DNA from: Verticillium longisporum
Taxonomy: Eukaryota; Ascomycota; Sordariomycetes; Glomerellales; Plectosphaerellaceae
NCBI GenBank assembly: GCA_019188255.1
Contig: JAETXT010000002.1
Span: forward strand, 3,844,001 to 3,908,000
DNA: 64,000 bases
Reading direction: 5' to 3'
The translations under genes were made by a program, and so were the position numbers. The stretch's first letter is position 1; the number at the start of each line of letters is the position of its first letter. Shown piece by piece: positions 33,335-45,119 of this stretch. A model generated the notes under the pieces. It made no database searches, was not told where the DNA came from, and was given only the letters and a program-made list of their open reading frames with translations.

Positions 33335-36087
33335 CTATCGAGGAGGCACGGCCTCCGCAACCCCCCTCGTGATATTTGGTCCTGTTCCGATTCCCGTTAA
33401 CGTCCTCACGAACCAGTGCAGCCACCCCTCCGTCTCCAGCGTGGCCTTGAGCTCCTCCGCGCGCGCCTCGACATCCTCAACCTGGCGTTCGAAAACCAAG
33501 ACGCCATCTTCGACGTCCCCAACCTTGCCCCCAAGCGCATTGACCTCGTAATCGAGCCGCGCGGCGAGAACCTCAACCTCCCGGATGGCCTCGGTGAGGC
33601 GCCCGCGCTCGGAAGCAATAAGTTCGGACGAGCCCTGCTTGACGCGCTGGTAGGCTTCAGAGAGTTGATAGTAGAGGCCCTGGATCTCCTCGTGCTCGCG
33701 CGTGTAGTGCGCGTCAAGAGCTTCAATGGCCTCAACCTTTGTGACGACCCAGGGTGATAGGTGGTTGCTAATCGAATGGATGGAGCCATACAGAGCGCGG
33801 GCTAGCTCAGCGACACCTGCCTGCTGCTTGAGGGCGACGAGGGGGTCGTGGGGCGGGGCGGTGTCAGGGAGCAGGCTTGTGATCTCCTCCCAGCGCAGCA
33901 CTGCCTCCTCTGCATCGCCAAAGGAGAGGCGACGCGGCCAGCGTGCTTCGCTGATCGCCGGTCTGCGGGATGGCGTGGAATACTCGATGCTGTGCCGGCG
34001 CTGGAGAAATGCTGCCTCGATGTTTTCGCCTCGTTCTGCCTCAAAGGGTCCAAGTAGATCAGTCTCAATGGTCGAACCGACGACCGACGGGTGGGCGTCG
34101 TCGTTGTCTTCCTCCTTGATCGGCTCACTGACGGCGTGGCTCCATTCGCTGCCGACACGTGAGGGCGGGTCTATAACTTGCTGGTCATCGTCTCCCTCGG
34201 CTGCGCCCTTCTCGGTTTCGTTAGCCTGCTCCGCCTCCTTCTTGAACGAGTTGAGGTATTCCTCCGGCTTGTTTTTCCAGGTGAATGCTCTGTTAATCCC
34301 CCCCGGGGGAGGTGATAGTGCTGAGTTTTGTTGGAGTGCCGACGTGCTCGGGGTCGCATACCCTCCATCAGAGAAGTCATCCCTGCTAGGCCGGCTGGCG
34401 TGGCCTCTCCGACTGCCACCTATGGTATCTTTGATACGCCCGAGTCCAGACCGGGCGTCGCTGACGCGGCCAGCCACGCTCTTGAACACACCCCTCCGCG
34501 ATGGGTCCTTCTCCCCCAAGACGGCATCATTCATAGTCGCAGCCTGAATAGGGGTTTGAACAGGGTGTAGGGTATTCGCCGGTTCCTCTTTGGTACGCTG
34601 GACCTCCTCCTCCAACGGCAAAGACTGCACCCTCCTGCTGGGCGTCACGGCGCCCTCCTTGGCCTCCTTTTCGCCAAAGAGAATGGCGCTCATGTCGGGC
34701 GTCTTTTCGTTGGATTCGAGCGCCGTCCTCTTAGGCTTGCCGAGCCAGAGCCATTTGGCACGTTCGCCGGAGACCAGGTCGACGAATTTCGATATGTCCA
34801 GTGTCTCAATATCGCCAATGGCGCCCTTGTCCCGCCCGCCGACCAGGCCGATGACGAGCTCGCCTCTCTTTCCGCCGATTTCTGCCACCGTGGACTTGAC
34901 GGCCTTTTGGACGCCCCAGCCCTCGCCCGCTGCGGCCTTGGCCGTGACGCTATGGAGCTTGAGAATGGTCTGGCGGTCCAGCCGCCTCGTCTTTTCCAGC
35001 TTCTGCGACCTCTGGAACCACGAAATGCCTCGCTTCGTGCAATCAATGTCGAACACGTCCTTGGCGACTGGCGCGCCCAGGTAGTGGAGACGATTCCTTG
35101 CGCCAGCCAGCATGCCGAGCAATGCAGCCACAGTCGTCGGGCCGAGGATGCCGTCAGTGGGCTCAATGTTGTAGTATTCGGCGCCGACTTCAGTCCACCA
35201 GTTGCCGATGGCAGTTTCCGTCTTGTCACAAAGCAGGCCATCGACGTACTCAAACTCGAGTTTGCCAAACAAGAATAGCGCCGTCTGACAGAGCTTGACG
35301 AGTTCCAAGACGGACTCGAAAAAGGGTGGGCGGTCGCTCGTTCGGAAGAGCTGATAGAATTTGGCCTGGGTGGCCGGCGTGGGATCAGTCAAGGACATGC
35401 CGGATCTGCCAGAACAGCCCAGACGCTTGAGATCCTCATTGACGATGAAAAGCTTTCGGTGGGTTCGAATATCGCCATCGGGAACAGGAATGACGGTCAA
35501 GGCCGAAGGGAAACTGCTGAGGTTCGTCACCATGAGCTCGCCTTCGCCTGTCTCCTTCGGTCGTGCGTGGTACTGCTGGATGGACTTGAAGTACAGCCGC
35601 AGCCGGGGTGACCAGGCGGTCTCGTCCGCGGGAACCCCCAAGACTCCTGCCACGACTGTGTGTCGCTCATCGCCTGTGTACGTGACTATGACGAGGGTTG
35701 GAGACTCGCGGGAGCATGCCCACTGTTCGACCAGATATAATTCGTATCCACGCAGTACCCGTCGTCGCTCAACAACCGTGACGGCCGGGTCGTCTTCGAG
35801 GTATCTGGAATCAATGTCAGACATGCGTCAGGAGAGTTGTGGGCTTTCAAGGCCTACCTAAAGGCCACGGGGTCGGCAAAAATCCATCTCTTTTGTGGAA
35901 GTGGTGCTGGGGCAGACGTGGCAGAATCGCCCGAAGCATCCTTTCTCGAGCTCGCAGATCCATTGGCCTCAGCCCCGGGAGCCGTACGGGCATTTCGCGG
36001 CGAAGAGTTGACTCGGGCCAGCGTGATCTCCTCCTCGCGGTGTGACCATGGGTCAGGAGGGACTGGGAAAGGGAATCGAAACGACAT
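33335..36087 (-). CDS. STB6-like protein (SIN3-binding family)
   Basis: Two exons (36087-35858 and 35804-33335, intron GTAGGC...CCAG with CTGAC) encode 899 aa. The junction region RWIFADPVAFR-YLEDDPAVTVVERRRVLRGYELYLVEQWACSR is the conserved N-terminal block of fungal STB2/STB6 proteins. It is followed by a segment around GILGPTTVAALLGMLAGARNRL (peptidoglycan-binding-like helix bundle look). The centre (about 430-680) is disordered and Ser/Pro/acidic. The C-terminus (about 720-870) contains a long heptad-rich coiled coil (LYYQLSEAYQRVKQ... to ARAEELKATLE) and ends with GWLHWFVRTLTGIGTG. Yeast Stb6 was found as a Sin3 binder; its molecular role is unclear. A shadow start at 35824 inside the intron was rejected. 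Confidence 0.75.
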
Positions 36088-36959
36088 GATTTTGCAGCTT
36101 CAGGCAAGGCGTTGCCTTTGGCATGGTGACTATTGCACGATCATGAGGGTGTGTAGGCGAGTATGCCGTCGTCTAGTTGGCTCGAGTCGAAGGCAGCCGT
36201 GGGCCGAGGTGCAGAAAGCAGGATGCGAAAGGCGATTGACAATGGTGGTCGTTGGTGTTGGCTCTCTGCCAACGTGACGCAAATGTCGGCACCATGTGAT
36301 GGGGACCCTCCAGCTTCAGCCACGCATTAGCACTGCCACATTCTACGAGTGAAAGAAGGCCATCCAGGTTGGGTACGTACATATACATGTACTTGTCTTA
36401 AACGGGCCTAGCAGGAATGGCCCGCCTTTTCGTCCCTGCATTGCCTTGATCTATCTCTCATGTCGTACAAGCATTATTTATTCGTGTTGGGGGATGATGT
36501 CTACCAGTAAGAAACAGACTGTGCTTTTTTGCAACAAAGTTAAAGTCGGGAGCAGCTGAGGAAGGTTGGCTTCGCTGAAATAGCGCTAAAAGCCAACGGT
36601 CTACCTGCTTTGGTTGGAGAGACTCCAGGACCTTGTTAGCTTTGGCACATGAGGTCCTATACCTACCTGGCAATACTAAAGAACCAGCTTACCCAATTCT
36701 TCAGCTTGGCCGTGGCACCAGACCCAAATGCCCCTCATTCGCATGCCACAAGCCAAGTACTAGCCGTAAAAGCGCCTTCTTCAGACCCTCGACCCTCGAC
36801 CCTCGACCCTCGACCCCTGCTTGACGTAGCCGTGACACATCGCTGTCGCATGTCCAGCCCAGCTCCAGCCCATCTCTTTAGCCAGCGCAGTTGACGCGCT
36901 TTCTTCCTGGAAACAAAACACTTTTTGGTTGTCTTCCTGCAGTCGTCAAGATCGCCATC
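36088..36959. other. Divergent promoter region, 872 bp (STB6-like / NPT1)
   Basis: No gene recognised. It contains a short minisatellite (36785-36816) about 150 bp upstream of the NPT1 start. Confidence 0.6.
36785..36817 (+). repeat. Heptanucleotide tandem repeat (CCCTCGA)n
   Basis: Between four and five perfect 7-bp units, CCCTCGA, in the upstream region of the nicotinate phosphoribosyltransferase gene. Confidence 0.85.
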
Positions 36960-38522
36960 ATGGATTTCAACAGCTCATCGCCCTACCCGGCGGGCGTCAT
37001 TTCATTCCTGGATACTGATTTGTACAAGCTGACAATGCAATGTGCCGTCACCAAGTATTTCAAGGATGTGCCCGTAACCTACGCCTTCACGAACCGAACT
37101 CCTGAGAAGAAACTCTCAAGGGAGGCTTTTCGCTGGCTCGAACAGCAGATCCAGAGTTCGTGACCCCTCTCTCTGTGTGTTTTTTTTTTTTTTCTTTTTT
37201 TCGCGCGTGTTTGCGCCCAGAATGGTCGTACGACCCATGAGAAATCACGTTCGCGCCGCGGAACCCCGCGCTAACCCCGCCATACAGAACTCGGCAACAT
37301 TTCCCTGACCGATGAAGAGCACCAGTTCCTCCAGCGTCACTGCCCTTACCTGACAGAAGACTACCTCAACTTCCTCAAGGAGCTGAGGTTGCGACCGCGC
37401 GAGCAGGTTACGACAACATTCACCCCCGAAGGCGACGACACGGGCGCAGACACCGATGTCGGCCATGTCGACATCAAGATCCAGGGCACCTGGTCCGAGA
37501 CGATCCTCTACGAGATCCCCATGCTCGCCCTGACCTCCGAGGCCTACTTCCTCTTCATGGACAAGGACTGGACCTACGACGGCCAGGAGGACCGCGCCTT
37601 CGAGAAGGGCCAGCAGCTCCTTGAGGCTGGCTGCACCTTTTCCGAGTTCGGCACCCGCCGCCGCCGCGACTACCACACCCAGGCCCTCGTCTTCCGCGGC
37701 CTCGTCCGTGCCGACAAGCAAGCCGAGGCCCGCGGCTTCAAGGCCCGCCTCAGCGGCACGAGCAACGTCCACCTTGCCATGCGCTTCGGCATCCCCCGTC
37801 GGCACCGTCGCCCACGAGTGGTTCATGGGCATCGCCGCCATCACCGACGACTACCGCGGCGCCACCGAGGCCGCCCTGCGCTACTGGGTCGGCGCCTTTG
37901 GCGGCAAGCTCGGCATCGCCCTCACCGACACTTTTGGCACCCAGGAGTTCCTGCGCGCCTTCAGCCGCCCCGTCGACCCCGTCGATGGCGACGCCGGCGA
38001 TTACAAGAAGGCAGACGGCTCCGTCAAGACGTACGCTGAGCTGTTCGCCGGTGTGCGCCAGGACTCGGGCGACCCGACCGAGTACGTCGAGATGCTGCGC
38101 AAGTACTACGCCGACCAGGGCATCACGGGCAAGACCATGGTCTTCTCCGACTCGCTCAACATTGAGCGATGCCTCGAGTACAAGAAGATCTCCGAGGCCG
38201 CGGGTTTCGTGCCGACGTTTGGTGTCGGCACCTTCCTCACCAACGACTTCACCCGACTCAAGGACGGGTCCAAGTCGACGCCCCTCAACATTGTCATCAA
38301 GCTGAGCTCGGCGGCTGGCAGGAATGCCATCAAAATCAGGTCAGTTTTCTTTAGGCCTTTGTCTTGTCCTGGAGCTAATCTTGGTGCAGTGACAACTCGG
38401 GTAAGAACACAGGTGATAAGGGCACCGTGGAGAAGGTCAAGCAGGAGCTCGGCTACGTGGAGCGCGAGTGGAAGGGCGGCGATGAGACGTCGCGATGGGG
38501 CAAGGATGACGCCAAGCCTTGA
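36960..38522 (+). CDS. NPT1: Nicotinate phosphoribosyltransferase, one frame break
   Basis: The first enzyme of the Preiss-Handler NAD salvage route: it joins nicotinate to PRPP to form nicotinate mononucleotide. Exons 36960-37155, 37288-38339 and 38390-38522; the first intron (132 nt) holds a T run of about 15. Family marks are [12 protein letters not shown] at the start, [55 protein letters not shown] and [10 protein letters not shown]. The reading frame changes between HLAMRFGIP and VGTVAHEW at a C5 run (about 37794-37799): one base too many (or two too few) there. Corrected length is 459 aa, normal for the family. No key residue is missing, so a base-call error is likely. Confidence 0.92.
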
Positions 38523-39389
38523 TGCCGCAGCATACATGCCTGCCGAGCGCCAAACCCGAGTGCTGCGGGCTACCACAGCACCGTATGCACTCTGTCTCGG
38601 TGCGGAAGCATCCAGTGACCTGGTCATTGCGGCGTTGGCCGTTGCGTTCATCGACCAAGCAAGCACGGCGCACTCTCGTCGCAAAAGACTTCTCATCCAC
38701 CGCACGGAGTCAGCTCCATTGGGACGGGTGGCATCTTTCCCGTGGTGGCTCCGCAGCGTGAGTCGCTCAAGCGAAATCCGTCAGCCTGTCCGGATGTTGT
38801 CCAGTGTAAGCTGGCGAGAGACCAAGGCCAGGCCGATTAATCCTCAGAATCTCAGCTACCTGAGCGTCAGTTCGTCCATGGAATACTTGCAAACAGGATT
38901 ATACCAGACAGCAGGCAAGGTAGTAAAGCTTGGCCCTTTTCTTAGAAGCGGCACAGACACAATGCTGTAGTTAGAGGCAGCTTGCACTGCTTGCCAATAT
39001 AGAAATGTTGACAAAGCCAAGAACCAACCAGCCATAAAAAACATGATGCAGTTCAATGTCCAGCGTCATGAATCCCTCAAAAAAACCAATGCCGCGAGGC
39101 CGGGCGAGCCATGATCATGATCTGATATCCCTAGTGGTAGCAGATTCGGTTATATTAGCGCACCGTAGGACCGCAGCCACATTTATCACGCGCCGTACTT
39201 CAATGTGGGGTGAACAATCGTAGTCCCACCCTCATGACACCGCCCGGCAGAAAATGTTCTCTCCGCCAAAATTTTGGATGGCAGCTCTCACAGAGAGTCG
39301 TCCAAGCCCATCGAGTCCCGCGCCTGGCTCTTGACCGACGAACTTCACCCAGACGCTGTCACGACCCAACAGCTCTGCACACCGCCAAG
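38523..39389. other. Intergenic, 867 bp, between NPT1 and KRE33
   Basis: Contains the NPT1 3' UTR and the upstream region of the acetyltransferase gene. No other feature recognised. Confidence 0.6.
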
Positions 39390-42300
39390 ATGTCGCAAAA
39401 GCAGAAGCAGGTGTAGGTCTAGATGATTGCCCTTTTCCTCAGTCAAAATCGCCCTGACACACTCTATAGAGACTCGCGCATCCCCGCGCTCATCCGCAAT
39501 GGCCTGCAGGAGAAGAAGCGAAGCTTCTTCGTCGTGGTCGGCGACCGCGGCAAGGACATCATCGTGAACCTGCACCACATCATGTCGCAGATGGAGCTCA
39601 AGCAGAACAAGTCGGTTCTCTGGGCCTACAAGAGCAAGCTCCTCAACTTCACGAGGTACGCCAGTCCCCGAGCATCCTAACCCCGTTGGGGACCATGTAC
39701 TGACAGGTCGCAATGCAGTCACCGACAGAAGCGAGAGAACAAGATCAAGAAGGAGGTGAAGCGCGGCATCCGCGAGGCCAACGACATGGACCCCTTCGAA
39801 GCCTTCGTCACCCTGCACAACATCCGCTACGTCTACTACAAGGAGACTGAGAAGGTTCTCGGAAACACCTTTGGCATGTGCGTCCTCCAGGACTTCGAGG
39901 CACTGACGCCCAACATTCTCGCCAAGACCATGGAGACGGTTGAGGGTGGCGGCCTCGTCATCCTGCTGCTCAAGGGTATGAACAGCTTGAAGCAGCTCTA
40001 CAACCTGTCCATGGACGTCCACAACCGGTACCGTACCGAGGCCCACGACGACGTCGTTGCCCGCTTTAACGAGCGCTTCATCCTGTCGCTCGGCGGCTGC
40101 GACTCTTGTCTTGTCATTGACGACGAGATGAACGTTCTGCCCATCTCTGGCGGCAAAAATGTTACGGCCCTGCCTCCTCCCGACCTGGATCAGCCTGTGA
40201 GCGAAACCCAGAAGGAGCTGGACGGCATGAAGGAGTCGCTTCAAGATACCCAACCAGTCGGCTCCCTGGTTACCCTCGCCAAGACTGTCGACCAAGCCAA
40301 GGCTCTCTTGACATTCGTCGACGCCATTGCCGAGAAGACGCTGCGCAGCACAGTCACCCTGACGGCGGCGAGAGGTCGTGGCAAGTCGGCTGCCATGGGT
40401 GTGGCCGTCGCTGCCGCCGTGGCCCACGGATACAGCAACATCTTCATCACGTCGCCCTCGCCAGAGAACTTGAAGACGCTCTTCGAGTTCATCTTCAAGG
40501 GTTTTGACGCCCTGGGCTACGCCGACCACGCCGACTACTCGATCATTCAGTCCACGAACCCCGACTTCAACAAGGCGATTGTTCGCGTCAACATTCACAG
40601 GCAGCACCGCCAGACCATCCAGTACATCAGGCCGCAGGACGCTCACGTTCTTGGCCAGGCCGAGCTGGTCGTCATCGATGAGGCCGCCGCCATTCCTCTG
40701 CCCCTCGTCCGCAAGCTCATGGGTCCCTACCTCGTCTTTATGGCCTCCACCATCAACGGTTACGAGGGTACTGGTCGATCTCTGTCACTGAAGCTGATCA
40801 AGCAGCTACGTGAGCAGTCGAGGCCAGGCGCGGCGTCCAACGGCGACACCACCGTCGCTGACCGTTCCACGGGCCGCGCTTCCAAGGAGCAGTCTTCTGG
40901 TTTCCAGGCTAGCCGCTCGCTGCGCGAGATCACACTCTCTGAGCCGATTCGTTACGCCAAGGGCGACTCCGTCGAGAAGTGGCTCAACACCCTCCTCTGC
41001 CTGGACGCGACCCTGCCCAGGGCCAAGGTCAGCGGCCAGGGCTGCCCTGACCCGTCGCAGTGCGAGCTCCTCCAGGTCAACCGCGATACCCTCTTCTCCT
41101 TCCACCCCGTTTCCGAAAAGTTCCTGCAGCGAATGGTCGCGCTGTACGTCGCCAGCCACTACAAGAACTCGCCCGACGATCTGCAGCTGATGAGCGACGC
41201 CCCTGCGCACGAGCTCTACGTCCTCGTGCCGCCCGTTTCGGAGGAGAACCAACGCCTTCCTGAGCCCCTGTGTGTCATCCAGGTGTCTCTCGAGGGTAAG
41301 ATCAGCAGGCAGAGCGTCCTCAACTCGCTGAGCAGGGGCCAGCGGCCGTCTGGTGATCTCATCCCCTGGCTGGTCAGCCAGCAGTTCCAGGATGAGGACT
41401 TTGCCTCGCTGTCTGGAGCCCGCGTTGTGCGCATTGCCACGAACCCCGAGTACATGGGCATGGGCTACGGTTCCAAGGCGTTGCAGCTCCTCACAGACTT
41501 CTACGAGGGCAAGTTCACGAGCCTGAACGAGGAGGACATTGTCATGGAGGACACCATCACTCGCGTCACGGACGAGGAGCTCGAGAACGCGAACCTCCTC
41601 GAGGACAACATCAAGATTCGCGACATCAACAAGATGCCGCCCCTGTTCGCCAAGCTCTCCGAGAAGAAGCCCGAGCTGCTCGACTACATTGGCGTCAGCT
41701 ACGGCCTCACCCAGGAGCTGCACAAGTTCTGGAAGCGGGCGACCTTCGCGCCCGTGTACCTGCGACAGACGGCCAACGACCTGACTGGCGAGCACACGTG
41801 CGTCATGCTGCGACCGCTCGAGAACGGCGGCGACAGGTCTTGGGTCGGTGCCTTCTCTCGCGACTTCCACAAGCGTTTCCTCTCGCTGCTGTCGTACCAG
41901 TTCCGCTCTTTCTCGGCCGTCATGGCGCTGAGCATTGACGAGTCGGCGAACCTCGGCGCCAAGCTCGACGAGCAGGAGCCCGCGCCCCTCAACAAGACGG
42001 ACCTTGACAGGCTCGTGTCGCCGTTCGACCTGAAGCGTCTCGAGTCGTATGCGAACAACATGCTCGACTACCACGTCATCCTCGACCTCATCCCCACCAT
42101 CTCCAACCTCTACTTCACCGGCCGCCTCAAGTCCGACATTAGGCTCACGGGCGTGCAGCAGGCCATTCTGCTGGCCATCGGCGAGCAGCGTAAGGATCTC
42201 GACGTCATCTCGTCGGAGCTCTCGCTGCCCTCGCAGCAGCTCCTCGCCATGTTCATCAAGATCCTCCGCAAGGTGTCGGCCCAATTCACGGCCCACGGCT

Positions 42301-42707
42301 CCAAGGACGGCGAGGCCGAGCTGCCGCAGGGCAAGTCCCGCGGTGTCAGCCACGAGAACGGGACGGGCGTGCACGCCGACGAGGTCGGCGACCCGCGCTT
42401 CCAGCCCCTCGAGACGACGCTCGACGACGAGCTCGAGGAGGGCGGCGACGAGGTCCTGCAGACGCTGCGCAAGAAGCAGCGCGAGCTCATCGACTCGCTG
42501 CCGCTCGACGAATACGAGATTGAGGGCGACGCGCCGGCGTGGCAGGAGGCCGAGGCGCAGGTAGCCAAGGGGCCCGCGAGCACCGTCGTCAGCGTCAAGT
42601 CCAAGTCGAAGCGCAAGGCTGGCCAGACGGCGGCTGAGGTGTATGACGAGGCTGTCGGGGAGAAGTCGAGGAAGAAGGCCAAGAAGGGCGGCAAGCGCGA
42701 CAGGTGA
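39390..42707 (+). CDS. KRE33: RNA cytidine acetyltransferase (NAT10/Kre33 family)
   Basis: Three exons (39390-39412, 39470-39655, 39719-42707) give 1065 aa, the usual length. Nucleolar enzyme that makes N4-acetylcytidine in 18S rRNA and, with a Tan1-type adaptor, in tRNA-Ser/Leu, using ATP and acetyl-CoA; it is also needed for small-subunit assembly. Order: N-terminal DUF1726/TmcA-N domain (DSRIPALIRNG...FFVVVGDRGKD), RecA-like helicase domain with Walker A AARGRGKSAAMG (about 285-297) and Walker B VVIDEAAAIPLP, then the GNAT domain with RIATNPEYMGMGYGSKALQLL for acetyl-CoA binding. The tRNA-binding region and a basic C-terminal tail (KSKSKRKAG...KKAKKGGKRDR, nucleolar signal) follow. The 23-nt first exon encodes MSQKQKQ. 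Confidence 0.97.
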
Positions 42708-43322
42708 GCGAAGGGAGGGGTTTGATCTTGGAAGACCATGTTGTTTCGAGGATGAGACTGTATTTGTTGTCTGCATGACAATTTACGCTCACGTTGTACA
42801 TATCGGGCAATCGGCGTTTGGGGCGAGGTTTGCATGTTCCATCCAGGTCGGTAGAGTCAAAAAAGTACCAGCATTCACTCAAACGTACAGCAGAGAGGTC
42901 TCATCCTATAAAGTGCAAGTTGTTTCATTCTGGCAGGCACCGCGGGAAACCGCTCCTTCCCTGTGCCTTCCAGATATCTCCTGCCTCACCTAAACAAAGC
43001 AACCACCTGCCTCCTGCACCAGACAACTCCTTTGACGCGGACGTGATTCTTCAACACCAGTATTCTTCAACCATAATAGCTCTGTCCACTCCGAGATTCT
43101 TTGTTCTTTCACTCCTGCTCGCCGCGAGCTTCAGATTCGTCTCTAGTCTTGTTGAGCCGCTATCCATATCTCTCTACGGGTAGCTCGACGGCAGCAAAAG
43201 AAGACGAAACGTCCATCTCACGAAAGTACTCAAGATCGGAGACTTCATTATCTGCACGAGTCCAATCAGACCCTTCAGAGAGCGCAATCCCACCGCCCGC
43301 GCAAAAAAAAAACCCCCCAAAA
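42708..43322. other. Intergenic, 615 bp
   Basis: KRE33 3' UTR and leader of the next gene, which ends in an A-rich/C-rich tract just before the ATG. Nothing else seen. Confidence 0.6.
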
Positions 43323-44399
43323 ATGTGCGTCCAAGACCTCGCCTACTGCATCTACTGCGGCTTCGAGCGCACAATGCACTTCCAGCGCTGCAAGCACTGG
43401 ATCAAGGCGCTCGCGAGCTACCACAGAGCCTACCCGTCCGACTGCCTCAGCAAGGCGCCATACCCTCGGGCCCAGGACTGCGGGCATCTCTCGCGCAACC
43501 TGAGAATGGCGATCCGGCCCGGCGCCTGCCCGCGAGGACCGCCGCCGCCGCCGCGGGAGGCAGCGGCCGGCGAGGGAAAGAGCGGCAGCCAAGCGGGAGA
43601 CGACGAAGGCTGCCGCGGCTACGAAGCCGAGGCGCAGCTGAAGGCCATGGGGCGGGGCGAGTGGGAGGCGACCTGGGGGCATCGCGTCTTGCGGTGGGAG
43701 ATGGGGCTGCAGCAAGTCGAGTTCATGACGCGCCGCGCCGACGACATGCCTGGCGCAGCGCTCGAGGTGCTGAAGCGCGGGAACGGCAGGATGAGCAGGA
43801 GGCAGGGCACCAGCCTCCCCGCCAAAGAGGACAACGTGACGCGCCGCGCTCAGGGGACCAAGACGGCGCCGCCGGCGGGTTCCTCCGGCGTCGCGTCCAG
43901 CCCCACGATGAAGTTCCTCAAGAAGCCGCAGACGACGCATGCCGTCGCGGCCAAGAGTGTGACGGGGCAGATCATCGGCGAACAAAAGACGAGGCGCGTC
44001 CAGTGGGCGGGTGCTGCGCAGAAGACAACCGACAAGACAAAGACGGAGCCCGAGGACCGGTTCGAGGAGGATTCGGCGGCGCCCAGCGACCAGCTCGCCG
44101 CGCTGGGCGTCAAAGTGCGCACAATTCTGGCCGGGCACGTCAGCTACATCGACCGCGAGAAGGGGAGGATCCGAGGAATGATGGTCCAACATGTTGATCG
44201 CCAGAGGGAGAAGGCAACCACCACCCGCTCAGCTGGTCCCAAACGAGTCCGCCACTACAACGGGCCCATGGAGCGGCCTTCGCGGCACAGGGTAGGAGAC
44301 GATGGGGCACCTGTTATACTGGCATGTGCGCTGCACAAGAAAGGGGACATGAACAAGGACAGACAGGCCGCCCTCAGGGGTTTGGGGTGTGTAATATGA
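43323..44399 (+). CDS. Hypothetical protein with Cys/His-rich N-terminus
   Basis: 358 aa, single exon; not a family I recognise. The first 55 residues carry a metal-site-like pattern (C2, C9-x2-C12, H19, C23-x-H25, C41, C53-x-H55) including YCIYCGFERTMHFQRC. The rest is Ala/Arg/Gly-rich and probably disordered, with a short amphipathic stretch QLAALGVKVRTILAGHVSYIDREKGRIRGMM near the C-terminus. The frame is open upstream to an ATG at 43101, but that part reads like leader sequence, and the 43323 ATG begins the well-composed GC-rich coding sequence. Codon usage is like its neighbours, which supports a real gene. Related Cys-rich small proteins are common lineage-specific fungal ORFans. Confidence 0.65.
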   Translation: MCVQDLAYCIYCGFERTMHFQRCKHWIKALASYHRAYPSDCLSKAPYPRAQDCGHLSRNLRMAIRPGACPRGPPPPPREAAAGEGKSGSQAGDDEGCRGYEAEAQLKAMGRGEWEATWGHRVLRWEMGLQQVEFMTRRADDMPGAALEVLKRGNGRMSRRQGTSLPAKEDNVTRRAQGTKTAPPAGSSGVASSPTMKFLKKPQTTHAVAAKSVTGQIIGEQKTRRVQWAGAAQKTTDKTKTEPEDRFEEDSAAPSDQLAALGVKVRTILAGHVSYIDREKGRIRGMMVQHVDRQREKATTTRSAGPKRVRHYNGPMERPSRHRVGDDGAPVILACALHKKGDMNKDRQAALRGLGCVI

Positions 44400-45119
44400 G
44401 GCGAACGAGGTTGTGACACCCGGTCTGCATATCGTTAGGAGCGATCATTTGCAAAGATACCCACTGGCCTGCACTGGCCTGCACGACAGCTGTCTACAGC
44501 ATAGGATGAGGATACGAAACTAAAGAAGGCCTCGTGGCTGGCACGTGGGCTAGCAAGGCTAGCTACCACGATCGAGCAAAATCATAATCGTAATGCAAAC
44601 ACCAATGCCAATCAGCATGAGCGCAAGGTGTGTGACCCATAGTCGAACAAATGACCAGTCACTACAAGCAAGCCACAGAGCGGAGACAACGTCGAACAGA
44701 CAAAAAATATATGGCAAACCTAGCACTAGACTCATGCCAACGCCGATAATGCTAAGCAGAGCATGACAGAAGCGGAACCACAGACAACGATAAGAGATAA
44801 CGCCCCTATTTGGAAATATATCCTCCGCAAGAATACTGTCGATCCAGTGGTAGCGAAAGTGGGTGGTATACAACGAGAAAAAGAGAGAGCCGTCCGTGCG
44901 CGAACAATCCAGCATGCACTCCTGAAAGTATTTCCAAGAATCCTGACGTCAAGCCAGGACGACGCTCACGGTTGTCGCGGGAGGCCCTGATGAGATCTAG
45001 TAGTATGAGATGCGGAGCCTTGCGCTCCAGAGTGTGGTGAAGGTGCCAAGTTGGAAGAGGCACGTTTTAAAAACGTCTTTTGGGGACAAAGTCGTCAAAC
45101 AAGCGTCACATATATCCGC
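44400..45119. other. Intergenic, 720 bp, with a possible small membrane ORF
   Basis: It lies between the orphan gene (+) and the syntaxin 3' end (-). A minus-strand ORF at 44559-44915 (118 codons) encodes two strongly hydrophobic stretches but has no recognisable relative and AT-richer codons than the genes around it. I list it only as a possibility. Confidence 0.5.

Noticed and set aside
40806..42776. 656-codon minus-strand ORF opposite KRE33
   Set aside because: Mirror-frame artefact: Leu/Glu/Val/Arg-rich with no domain, while the plus strand encodes an intact NAT10 family protein.
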